Positions 52,723-62,752 of a stretch of 64,000 bases of DNA are shown here, piece after piece; position 1 is the first letter of the stretch; every line of letters starts with the position of its first letter. The position numbers were made by a program, and so were the translations under genes. Origin of the DNA: Porphyra umbilicalis. Lineage: Eukaryota > Rhodophyta > Bangiophyceae > Bangiales > Bangiaceae. Where the stretch lies: positions 248,001 to 312,000 of the forward strand of contig KV918771.1 of assembly GCA_002049455.2 (NCBI GenBank). The letters run 5' to 3'. The notes under the pieces were generated by a model, which did not search any database, was not told the DNA's origin, and saw only the letters and a program-made list of their open reading frames with translations.

Positions 52723-54838
52723 CTGAAGGTGGATCTCACGCATTCACACCTCTGGCGGCGACGCATGTTCAGGCCCACCAGAGACGGACACCATCGCACC
52801 CAATGCCGAATGTTCCGCTACAGAATGAACCACCAACTTGCAAGCTTTCAGTCTATGCGCGCCGTTCCGATGTATGGACTGTATTTTGGAGCTTTGTCGC
52901 GCGTGCACAAAAAAGTAGGGTGCTAGTTTTGTGGTAGTTTTTTCGCCCTCGTTGACGCCATGCTTCCATGATGGCCGTGGGAGGCGTGCTCGACCAGGAA
53001 AAGTTGTAATAATGTACATGACGAGCCTTAAAGCACACCCAACAACGTCTCCCCCAAATTCTGAAGCCCCAACCGGAATATGCCACGTTTGCTTACGTGG
53101 AGGACGCTCAGCGGCCCCCGTTTTTCTCATCCAAGAGGGCCGTCCGCGGTCCTGGAGTTATCGAAAGCAGGGGCTACATGGTCCAGAGATGGGTGCAAGA
53201 AGATGGGGGAAGCGTGCCTAGCAACGTCGACCCCAAAGCGGACAGAAATCGAACATATATCCAAGCAGTAACGAGGTGAGGGAGGGAGGGACGAAAAGGC
53301 TGCGATCCCGACAAGAACGCGTCGCCACTTTCCAATCATCTGTGCAGACTATTGTTATCTGAGTAAACATACCGAAAGTCAGGTTCACACGTCCAAAATA
53401 AAGCGTCACGAACTGGCAGGAACTGGTCGCCCTGCTGGCACGACGCAGAAAAATCTCACTTCGGGAAGACACCTGGCGAACTAATGACAGATGGCGAGCC
53501 TCACGCGACAGCACAGAGCCGCGGCTCTCGGTCGAGGACCCTGGTAACGGGGTGCGCTGTGCGACGCGCTGTCACGACGCGGCTACGGCAGGCACCGCGC
53601 GGTCCGACAGATGCTTCAATTCGAATGCTTCCAGAACGAGAGGCGGACGACGCCTTTGCTGGTGGCGGCGTTGGCTTGCTCAGAACGAGCACTGCCGCAA
53701 GCGTCGAAACGGACAGTGTCGGTGGGCCCGCGCGAGAATATCGGCGCGGTCGCGCAATCAATCACGTGATCCGTTTGCATGCAATGTGAAATCTTTGAAA
53801 GTTTCCAATCTGATCCCAGCCATATCATTGGCTGCTGGAAATGTTCACAGATATGTTGGAAGGGAGGCGGATCCATCATCGCCAGGGGTCAGCCGGCCCG
53901 TGATCAGATTCTTCTAGTCCATGTTGGCGCCAGGCCCGCCCCCCCCCTCCAATCGGTCGTAGGGCAGCCTCACGTCAAGCGTGGCGCGGCGGGTGCCTCA
54001 GCCGCTTCCACGAGGCGAGGATCTCGTCGACGCATGGGCACGCACGAGGCCCCGTGCCAGTGTCGGTGTGGCCCGCCTTGTGGGCAGCGCTGCGTGGGGC
54101 CGTGTCGCAGAGAGGGCCGTTCGGGGAGCCTCAAATGCACCTCCCTGGGCGGTCTCGGGCACACCTCCCGCTCGGGCGGGCCCGCAGCACCCTGCGCCCC
54201 CCCATCCACGCACGCGCACGAGGAGCCGCAGCGTGGGATGCCATCCTCGGCTCGTTGGGGCGCCCCCTGGGCCGCCATCGGCTGTACGGAGGGGCGCCCC
54301 CTGGGCTGCGGTCGCGCGCTCGTGCTCCGCGTGTGCGCGCTTCTCGTGTCGCATGCTGTCGGCCGCCGGCGACGGCATATGAACACGCCGTCCGCCGGCG
54401 GCTCGTGCTCCCTCGCACATTCATCCCAACGACCTCCCGCACGCATCGCTCCACCGTTGAGTTCTTCCCGCCCTTGCCGCCGGCGTGGGACGCCGGCGGC
54501 TGCCCCCCCCCCCTCTCTGCTACCGTTGCGTTTTCTCGCGCTTGCCGCCGGCGTGGCACGCCGGCGGCCATTTCCCCGACCCCCCCTTCTACCGTTGAGA
54601 TTTTCCCTCCCTTGCCGCCTGCGAGGCACGCTGGCGGCGGTTCCCCGCCCTCCACCCCGCTTGTTTTTTTTTGCCGCCGGCCACCCGCGTGTGGCTCTTT
54701 GCCCGCGTGCGCCGCCGGTGCTGCGTGGGCGCCGGCGGTGTGCCGTATGTGCAACGGTGCCTCGTCCCCTCCGCCCCCCCCCCTCCCTGACCCTCGGCCA
54801 ATCTGTTCAAGAGCCGCCGATCTCCCCCGTCTCCCACC
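52723..54838. other. Intergenic, no gene recognised
   Basis: Near-balanced composition to about 53.9 kb, then GC-rich. A minus-strand frame at 52744-53130 has ordinary composition but no known domain. Upstream of 54839 are C-runs and hairpin repeats. Confidence 0.3.
54450..54640. repeat. Three tandem units with a GCCGCCGGCGTG hairpin
   Basis: Units of about 60-75 bases each begin ACCGTTGAG or ACCGTTGCG, continue with a T/C-rich run ending CTTGCCGCCGGCGTGG, and close with the complementary ACGCCGGCGGC. Each unit can fold on itself. Confidence 0.7.
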
Positions 54839-57800
54839 ATGACCCGCAAGCCCGACCCGGAGCGCGACACGGAGCGGAGGAGGGACCAGCGTCGGCGGCA
54901 CCAAGAGCGTCTCCCCGTGCTCGCGCGGTGCACCTGTTCGTGCCACCTCGGGGGGTGCCCGCCGTGCTCCATATCGTCACCGTCGTGCGGCGGACGGGCG
55001 CCATCACCGCCGCGCAGCAACTGGGCGCCGCCTGCTGGTCGGCACCCTCAAAAAGCCGGAGGCAACTGGGGCGGGGGACGAGGGCGTTCACCGTCGGCAC
55101 CGCGCAACAACTGGGCGCCGCCGGCTGTTCGGCACCCTCAACAAGCCGGCGGCAACTGGGGCGGGGGGCAAGGACGGGCGCCGTCGCCGCTGCGCAACAA
55201 CTGGGCGCCGCCGGCTGGTCGACAACCTCAACAAGCCGGCGGCAACTGGGGGGGGGGGCAAGGACGGGCGCCGTCGCCGCCGCGCAACAACTGGGCGCCG
55301 CCGGCTGGTAGGCACCTTCAACAAGCCGGCGGCAACTGGGGCGGGGGGCAAGGACGGGCGCCGTCGCCGCCGCGCAACAACTGGGCGCCGCCGGCTGGTA
55401 GGCACCTTCAACAAGCCGGCGGCAACTGGGGCGTGGGGCAAGGACGGGCGCTGTCGCCGCAGCGCAACAACTGGGGGCCGCCAGCATATCCGCACCCACA
55501 CCAAGCCGGCGGCAACTGGGACGGGGGATAAGGGGGGGCGCCGTCGTCACCGGGCACCAACTGGGCGCCGCCGGCTGCTCGCCAGTCACAACAAGCCGGC
55601 GGCAACTGGGGCGGGGGGCAAGGACGGGCGCCGTAGCTGCCGCGCGACGGGTGGGCGCCGCCGGCTGATCGACACCCACATCAAGCCGGCGGCAACTGAG
55701 GTGGGGGGCAAGGACGGGCGCCGCCGCCGCAGCGCAACGACTGGGCGCCGCCGGCTGATCCGCACCCACGCCAAGCCGGCGGCAACTCGGGGCCGCCGCC
55801 TGGAGGTCGATCACCACAAGGGGACGGCCATTGGGGCGGCGGGCAAGGACGGGCGTCGTTGCCGCAGCGCAGCGACTGGGTGCCGCCGGCTGGGCGGATC
55901 CCTCGTCAAGCCGGCGGCGGCGACGGACGGCATCCGACAGGCGGGGGACCGCCGCCTGGAGGCGTGAACGGCGGCGGGCCGCCAGAACAAGGTCAACTAC
56001 TGCCGAAAGACGTGAGCGCGCCGCCGGCTCGCGGCTGTCTGCCGCTCGCCGGCGGCAAGTGCGCGCCGCCGGCAGACGGTGTGCCGCCTCAAGGCGGCGG
56101 CCAATCGCGTGGGGGCGAGAGACGGGCGGCGTTGCCGCCGCCGGCTAATCGTGTGTTGCCACAAGCCGGCGGAACCCCACACCTTCCGGGGCGACCCGCC
56201 GCGAAGGCGGTGGCTCGCAGGCGCCGACGCCAGCCAACGGGCCGTCTGAAGCCGGCGGGCAGTCGGCACCGCCGGCTGCAGATCAACCGCAAGCCGGCGA
56301 CGCGCAGCCCTCACCCGTCGAATGCCGGCCGCCGGCAGCCACCGTGCACCCCCCGCCCGTCCCGACGTGGAGTCCAGGGGCTTCGGGGGAGGCGTCGGCG
56401 GACACGCCGGCGGCGGGCCACGAAAAGCCGGCGGGACACGACAAGTCGGCGGGCCACGACCAGCCCGCGGGCCAGGACCAGCCGGCGGACCAGGACAAGC
56501 AGGCGGGCCAGGACAAGCCGTCGGGCCAGGACAAGCCGGCGGGCCAGGACAAGCCGGCGGCAGCGACGGGCACGCCGCCGCCGGTGCACAAGTAGTGGAC
56601 GTTGACGCCGTCGGCTGTGGCGTTGCTGCGCCGACGTACGCTCCCCCACCTATGGGGACTGGGCTGGGGTGGACGGATCAGGAGCGTGTGGCGTTGTGAA
56701 AGGCGTACTTACGCACGTCCCTGGACCCCGTCAAGGGGGCGGACCAGAGTGGGCCGACGTTTTGGGCCTCGGTCGTGGCGGCATGGAAGGGGCTGCTGGA
56801 GGGGCGCCCTGGCGTCCGCCGGCGCACTGAGCGCGGCGTGGGGGGGGTGCAGAAGCAGTGGGACAAGATCCGCAAGGGAGTGAACGAGTTTGGCTCCCAC
56901 TACATGGCGGTCAAGCGCATGGAGCTGACGGGCAACCCAAGTGACGAGGACATGATCAGCACTGCGATGGCGCGCTTCTGTGGCGCCAATGTGTACGAGG
57001 CAATACGCAAGGACCGCACGGCGGAAAAGGCCAAGGGCAAGGCGACCAAGCGCAAGGCCAAGCAAGTGCACTGCCCGCGGGTCCCGTGCTGGCGGGTGCT
57101 GCGGCACGTCGACAAGTTCAGCGGGGCCGCCGGGGCCGCCGCAGCCGACGGCGGCGCCGCCGGTGCCGGATCAGCCGGCGGCTCTCCCAGCGGCCGCTCG
57201 ACAAGCGACTCTGAAGAGGACGGAGGGGACGCGGGTGCTGGCGGCTACCAGTCGCGCCCGCGTGGTGCGAAGGCCGCCAAGCGTGCCAAGGCGGCGGGCA
57301 TTCAGGAGTCGCGTATGTTCAAGGCGAGCACAGACGCGCTGTCCGCGCTGGCGCAAGCAACGTCGGAGCGCACGACCGTGGCTTTTTTTAACTCGGCAGA
57401 GATGCGCGACACGCCGGAAGCTGTCGCGTTTCGTCGCGCGCATGCTCGCAAGCTGATGGCGGCGGCCGGCTTGGCGCTGTCCCCGCCGGATACTTTGTCG
57501 GAGGCGTCTCCGCCGCCGGCGTCTACAGGAGATGCGCCGGCGGCAGGGGAGTCTACACCCTCCAAACCCGCGCTGAAATCATCGTCGACGCCGCGTATGC
57601 CGCCGGCGCAGGAGCCGCCGGCTGGCACGGCGGTGGTGACGGCATCTATGCCGGCGGCGAGCGCCCCTTGGGGTGCGCCGCCGGCGTCTGCGGTGAAGAC
57701 GACGACTGCGACTGTGTCTTCTCCGGCGCCCTCGGCCGCCGGCTCTGGTGCACCTGGGGGTGCGCCGCCGGCGTCTGCGGTCAAGACGACGACTGCTGTA

Positions 57801-57845
57801 AGCACGGCATACAGTCGTTCGACATCTTTCCGCAGGGCTTCTTGA
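54839..57845 (+). pseudogene. Myb/SANT-like gene of the Harbinger element, broken
   Basis: Starts MTRKPDPERDTERRRDQRRR, continues through a 30-residue repeat array (NWAPPAGRHxQQAGGNWGGG), an 18-base repeat stretch (GQDKPA units, about 56.43-56.56 kb) and then the Myb/SANT-like block GTGLGWTDQERVAL, KAYLRTSLDPVKGADQSGP, VQKQWDKIRKGVNEFGSHY, a basic patch KGKATKRKAK and CWRVLRHVDKFSGAA. The order matches the intact gene at 3398-5044. Damage seen: in-frame stops at 55529 (from CAA), 55634 and 55697 inside the repeats, a frame change between about 56600 and 56650, and TGA at 56697 within the Myb block where the intact relative has Cys. The tail runs into the transposase gene on the other strand. 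Confidence 0.78.
55010..55900 (+). repeat. 90 bp coding minisatellite, about nine units
   Basis: CTGGGCGCCGCCGGCTG or a close variant recurs at 55021, 55111, 55201, 55291, 55381, 55471, 55561, 55651 and 55741, an exact 90-base period. Each unit encodes 30 residues of pattern NWAPPAGR..QQAGGNWGGGQGRAPSPPRN. Exact spacing over nine units implies recent copying. Confidence 0.92.
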
Positions 57846-58822
57846 AGTCGGTTAAATGTAACCTCTACTTCTGTCGTGGGGTCAGGAAACGGAGAGACGA
57901 AAAACGCAAACCGAGGATAAATACCATCCACAAGAAAATACAGGAGCGTGCGGGTCGTGCCGTTAGCAGTGTAAGAAAATGTACGGGGCGGCCATTCTCC
58001 GTTCGTAACGGTTAAATATAGGGGGGAAACATGCATAACGTTGAGGTCGTTGTGAAATCCAGGACACCCCACAAATAAATGCCAAATCCAGAGGTCCTCA
58101 TCAGAAACGGTTTCCATCACCACGGAACGCTTCCCGTGACGATTCTGGTACATGTCAGCGAACGCCTTAGGGCAGTTGCGCCACTCCCAGTGGCTGCAGT
58201 CAAGGGAGCCCATGCAACCGGGCATCCCGCGCTCAGCATTGCGCGTCAGAATGCGCTGCAGTTCTTCAGGGGTGGGGGGACGCAAATATGAGGGTCCAAA
58301 CTCATCCACAATAAAGCGCATCGACTCTCGCACCGACATAGCAATGGTTGAAGCGGACAGTCGCACATTTTCATCAGTCCTGTCCGGCGCCTCTCCATAC
58401 GCAATGACTCGAAAAGCCGCAACCACCTTTCGCAAGGGGTGAGCCTGGAGCCGGCCAGTCGCATTGATGCGCTGCGCAAAAAAAGGTCGGTCCTTCACGG
58501 CATTGTATATACGAAGAAACACGCTGCGCGGCACGCGGAACCGACGCTCAAAGTCACCCTCGTTGTAGACAGGCGGCTCCCCATTCAGACCAAAATAATC
58601 TCTCAGAATATCACGCAAACCTGAGCGGAAGTTACGCCGCTTATTCGCCCGGCGGCCCGGCACAGATCCAACATAACGCGGCCGCCGGTGCACCCGAGAC
58701 CCACGGGCACGCTTCCGCCAATGACGCAATGCGTGTAGGTGTGCCGCAACCGCCGAAGCAATTTGTAGGTCCTCCGTATCCTCCAGCATCGCGTCTGCGA
58801 ACAAATCAAAAGGCTTGTCCAT
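57302..58822 (-). pseudogene. PIF/Harbinger transposase (HARBI1-like), C-terminus lost
   Basis: From MDKPFDLFADAML at 58822 the protein matches plant/algal Harbinger nucleases: FERRFRVPRSVFLRIYNAV, HPLRKVVAAFRVIAYGEA, GCMGSLDCSHWEWRNCP (first catalytic Asp), MYQNRHGKRSVVMETVSDED, CPGFHNDLNVMHVSPL (second Asp) and EALRKDVERLYAVL (third catalytic residue, Glu of VER). Just after that, near 57800, the frame turns into the antisense of the Myb-like gene (TADAGGAPPGAPEP repeats) and the usual last 70-100 residues are missing. The two genes therefore meet tail to tail without the normal ends of either, as after an internal deletion. All three catalytic residues are present but the enzyme is incomplete. 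Confidence 0.82.
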
Positions 58823-59140
58823 CGCGCGAAGAAGACGGTCGTCACGACGGTGGCGGCGGACGGCCGTTGACGACGACGGCGCCGCCCTGACGGTGCCACC
58901 TGCACTCGGATCTCCCCAGCACCCCACAGTGAACACACCGCACGGACAGAGCAGATTCTCTTTCGCCCACCCCCCCGGCAGACCGTTTCAATGCCCCCCG
59001 CTGCACCCCCGAAACGGTCGCATCCCGGGGTGGAGGCACGGTCGCCTGTGGTCGCGTGCTCGATGCGACGGTCCGTAGCAGTCGCGATGCCGTTGCAAAC
59101 GGTGAGCGCTCGAACGCTCTCCCGCGACACAAAGTGCATG

Positions 59141-60040
59141 GTTTGTCACTGCAGTTTTCTAGAAAGCCGGATGCCACGACACAAGCATTTGGAACGGCGG
59201 CCAAAGCAGCGCCAGCCAATGAGAGAGCTGAACAAGATGGGGAGAAGCGCTCCGACTCCCCAAATCGTGCAGAGAATGGGGGACAAGGGCCTCACCCCCC
59301 ATTTCTGCCCGCTGAATCTGTGTGTACTTATATGATTCCGATCAACTAGACATGCGCTTTCTCTCTTCGATTTGGGGTGCCCGACGTTGCTGTGGAGCCG
59401 TCCCCAACCCCAAGAGCCTAAACGGAGCCACGTGGAGCATTTGGGAGACACGTTTCTGACACGTATACACATTCGGACTTGGGGAAGACGTTGTTGGGTG
59501 TGCTCTGAGCGAGCCCGATGAGCCAAAAATTCTTGACTGAAAGCGCGTACGCGAAAATACCCTGGCCTGGAGTTGTGCTGTGATCGAAGAACATCTATTT
59601 GCATATGATCCGAAACATTTCTCGGGCTTCAGGCCCGTTCGCAGACTCCAACGTCGCTTCGCATAACGCCGGTATAACGCCCGACACGCTGCGAAAGAAA
59701 CATGCGGGCCCGGTCAGCGTTCGTTTCAAATACACCATCCAAATAACAAATTTCATACCGAGCTTACCTTCACGCAGCGTCGACGCCCCCCTGCGGATGA
59801 AGCCCACGTTCTCGGCCAGCGCGCGTGCTCCTCACCTAACCACAGATTTCTCACGCGTAAGGCGGGTTGTCGCCATGGACCCTGCCTCCATCCTGCGCCA
59901 TGGTCAAATTGTCACCACAGTAGGAGGCGCCGTGTATGCCCAGAGAGGCATTGTTTTCTCTTCCCGGTACCACACCCCCGCCCGTGTCTCTTTTGCTGAT
60001 GTATGTATAAGTATGGCACGGGCGCAAATTTCATCGAGCT
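59141..60040. other. Intergenic, no gene recognised
   Basis: Moderate GC. CCCTGGCCTGG at about 59559 resembles the end of the 0.7 kb repeat but no partner end was found. No domain in any frame. Confidence 0.3.
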
Positions 60041-60229
60041 ATGCGCATGCCCCTTGGCGCTTTTTGTGACCTCGTTGTCACTTTGTGGCCGCGCCTTTCT
60101 CGGCTCGGCGTGCCACCTGATGTGTGGACCGCGATTGCGCTTCGATATTTCGGCGGCGGGAGCTACACTGACAGTGGCGAGACGCCGTTCGTACGACAGC
60201 GCTCCAACAAAGCGTTCTTGATGCCATGA
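60041..60229 (+). pseudogene. Possible Harbinger transposase N-terminal fragment
   Basis: The frame MRMPLGAFCDLVVTLWPRL followed by VPPDVWTAIALRYFGGGSY resembles the helix-turn-helix region before the nuclease domain of HARBI1-like transposases (IALRYFATGSF type). In another frame it continues VLDAMNWQASATQLLLEVLK. There are no catalytic motifs nearby. A fragment at best; chance resemblance cannot be excluded. Confidence 0.35.
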
Positions 60230-60496
60230 ATTGGCAGGCCTCGGCGACACAGCTCCTCCTTGAGGTGCTTAAAAGTGACTCGACAGGCCATGCTGGAACA
60301 GATAGGAGTGTAGCACAGCAACGATTGGGGTGGTGGTTCGGTTAGGTGGTCGGTGCGGGGAGCGGTGTGATGACGCGGTGAGGTCCCTTCCAGACGAAGG
60401 CGGGTGTTGGATCATCCGATCGGACACCCGAACTGACGCCAGTACAGATTTCCTCATGTAATCGGTTGACCAAATGTGCGCAGAATCGGACCTGTA

Positions 60497-61373
60497 TAGG
60501 ATTGTGCAACACGCCCCTTTTTGAAGGGCGTGCGGTCGTGACACGTTAAGACACGCCCTAAGCACGCCCATAAACACTAAGCACGCCCAACGCGCCCTAA
60601 AGTAACACCCATAAACTCTCCAAGTAGCACCCACCAATGCTCTGCCTAAACCGCTCCATACGATACACAATCTTACCACGTCGTGTCAAACACATCCTGT
60701 TGGTCTGACGAGGACCGCGGCCGCTGCCTGCCGCGCTCGACGCCCCACCCACCGCAGCAGCGACACGCTCCGTGCCGACGCTTCGCGCCATGTCAGCCTC
60801 GCAAATGCTCGCAAGATCAGACTCTCGGAGGCGAGGCGGCTGGCTGGCGCCGTTTACTTCCGACGCTTCGTCGTTAGCTGTCGCCTCTCCCCGCCCGCGG
60901 AATGCCTGGGACACCTCGTCCGACTCTTGCGGTATGCTTCTGGCGTCGAATGCCAGGCCTGCGACCGCACCCGCGTCAGCGTCGTTCTCGTTGTCGGCAG
61001 CGGGGGGGGGGCTCCACTTGTCCCCGTAGTCATCATCGGGGTCCACCACTCCGCCGGCATCTTGACCAAAACCGCCCACGCGGGACCGCGGCGGCACCGT
61101 CTGGCGCGGCGCCGCCTTTTTGGCCAGCGCAGCTCGCATTTGCAGCACAACCTTGGTCATGTCGGTCAATCGGTGGGGGTCGAGTCGGTTGCAATCCTTA
61201 CACGACCACCTCACTGCAACCAGCCTAATAAGTGCACATGAACCTGTAATTAAACACGCCTAAAACACGCCCCATGTTTGGGCAGGCGTGCTGGCGTGAC
61301 ACGCCCTAAACACGCGATAAAACACGCCCTGGGCGTGTCCGTGAACACGCCTTGGGCGTGTTACACAACCCTA
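60497..61373. mobile_element. hAT-type element with 8 bp target duplication
   Basis: An 877-base element with ends TAGGATTGTGCAACACGCCC and the complement of TAGGGTTGTGTAACACGCCC, flanked by GACCTGTA at 60489-60496 and 61374-61381. An 8-base duplication and such ends are typical of hAT. Many copies of ACACGCCC in both directions crowd both subterminal regions, a known hAT trait for transposase binding. It is non-autonomous: only a short frame lies inside. Confidence 0.92.
60597..61214 (-). CDS. Unidentified frame inside the hAT element
   Basis: A 205-codon frame whose first residues (WSCKDCNRLDPHRLTDMTK) could be part of a zinc finger, with a possible splice acceptor (TTGCAG) just upstream, so it may be an exon of a degraded hAT gene. 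The rest is Ala/Arg/Glu-rich with no catalytic motif. The start codon is not clear (GTG). Confidence 0.3.
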   Translation of the reverse strand: MRWSCKDCNRLDPHRLTDMTKVVLQMRAALAKKAAPRQTVPPRSRVGGFGQDAGGVVDPDDDYGDKWSPPPAADNENDADAGAVAGLAFDARSIPQESDEVSQAFRGRGEATANDEASEVNGASQPPRLRESDLASICEADMARSVGTERVAAAVGGASSAAGSGRGPRQTNRMCLTRRGKIVYRMERFRQSIGGCYLESLWVLL

Positions 61374-61394
61374 GACCTGTATAACGTTATATCA

Positions 61395-61433
61395 CGTTAT
61401 GACATACGCGTGCCGCTCGCGTATGTCATAACG
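61395..61433. repeat. Perfect 16-bp hairpin with 7-base loop
   Basis: CGTTATGACATACGCG pairs perfectly with 61418-61433 around the loop TGCCGCT. It lies between the hAT element and the next element, outside both. Confidence 0.95.
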
Positions 61434-61438
61434 ATATA

Positions 61439-62407
61439 TGGTGCTTTGCTGAGATTTGGAGCATGCACGTTTGCGCAAACAAACATGCACACCCGACCAC
61501 TGCGAGCATTGACCCGTGCTGCAGGGAGACCCATTATATCACCCGGTGATGTGTGACATGTCAAGCATCCCGACCAGGTTCGCCGGGCCCTTGGGCCGAC
61601 AAAGGCTGACAGCAGCTGGAAAACCGCACTCTGAGTGACCCGGTGGCAAGTACCTGCTGACACCCGCGGTGGTCTTTGTGAAACGATGCCAGAACATGCA
61701 CGCTGACAGCCTAATCAGGACAAGACTTCTTAAGCCACCGGCCACAGCGGTGCCGTCAGGAGCGTCCCCCCTAACCGGCCCCTCATGTTTGCTCGCAGAG
61801 GCTGAATCGGCCTCCGAACATGCATGTTGATTAAAGGAGTTCTTGCAATTCTTTGCTGTCCGATCGGTCCGTTCATTGGCCCTCCGAACACGTGAGCCCC
61901 GTGCCCAGTAGATCGCCTATGTTCATTGACATCGAGACGTGTCACTGACATTCTTTTGACCAATCATCATCGATGAAGGGTACAGCAGTGACTGGATCCA
62001 GCCCACCTGCGTTTCTTCTGGGGCACCAGATGGCACAGGTGCGCAGTCTCTGTCTTGTGGACTGTAGAGACCCGGCTCAATTACTGTGAAACTAGGCCGC
62101 CTGACGCAGCCAATGGGCACGTGGTCACATTCATTGAACCGGCAATCTGACAGGGTTTGGGCAGTGTTCTTGACATTGAATCATGAGAAGTCATTGGCTG
62201 CATGAAGAGCCATCAGTGCCCTGTCTTACCATGTGACAGTGGGTGGCTGTGGCTTTCGCCGGTCATGCCAGGAGCAATTGCACTTCGGACGCTATCGGTC
62301 CCCCGAAGCCAGGTGAGAGACGATCTGATGGACATCCTGACATCGGTCCACATCGGCAAACGTTTGCACTCGCAAACGTGCATGCTCCATTTCTCAGCAA
62401 AGCACCA
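61439..62407. mobile_element. TA-flanked element 1, about 38 bp inverted ends
   Basis: A 969-base element with ends TGGTGCTTTGCTGAGA and a continuing match through TGGAGCATGCACGTTTGCG, flanked by TA at 61437-61438 and 62408-62409. No transposase was found inside. Tc1/mariner-type by its TA target. Confidence 0.85.
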
Positions 62408-62409
62408 TA

Positions 62410-62750
62410 TGTGGCGCTTTATTTTAGAATTCTCATCTTATGAGGCTTGACGAGTTTGCAAGATGAGACACACACCTTATGCTCTTTGACGTGCTCTTTC
62501 TGATGGTGCTCCCTGCGATCTTCATGCTTCTCTCCTTGTCACGTAGCGCTTGTATCTGTCCAAGAACAAATGTCAGGTACGTTCGACCTGGACGGAGAGC
62601 CTTGCACGAAATCGCTCTCTCAGGGGCAGTCCGCATGGATTGGTAGGCTACTTCTGAACCAAGCGGCCCTGGAGGCCTCGACCTTTGAATGCCTCTAGCT
62701 CCGTTCGGCACTGCACAAAAAAAATGAGATTTCTAAAGTAAAGCGCCACA
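62410..62750. mobile_element. TA-flanked element 2, about 30 bp inverted ends
   Basis: A 341-base element with ends TGTGGCGCTTTA followed by YTTTAGAAWTCTCAT, flanked by TA at 62408-62409 and 62751-62752. It abuts element 1 and shares its TA. No coding capacity. Confidence 0.82.
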
Positions 62751-62752
62751 TA

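Larger units (their letters stand above)
54839..59140. mobile_element. PIF/Harbinger DNA transposon, damaged
   Basis: It contains the two genes typical of the superfamily, a Myb/SANT-like gene (+) and a DDE nuclease gene (-), convergent. Outer limits are approximate: I did not find terminal inverted repeats or a TWA duplication. Confidence 0.75.

Noticed and set aside
53779-55311. 510-codon plus-strand frame upstream of and through the 90-bp array
   Set aside because: It reads the array in a non-repeat frame and has no domain; the frame starting at 54839 gives the consistent NWAPPAGR repeat.
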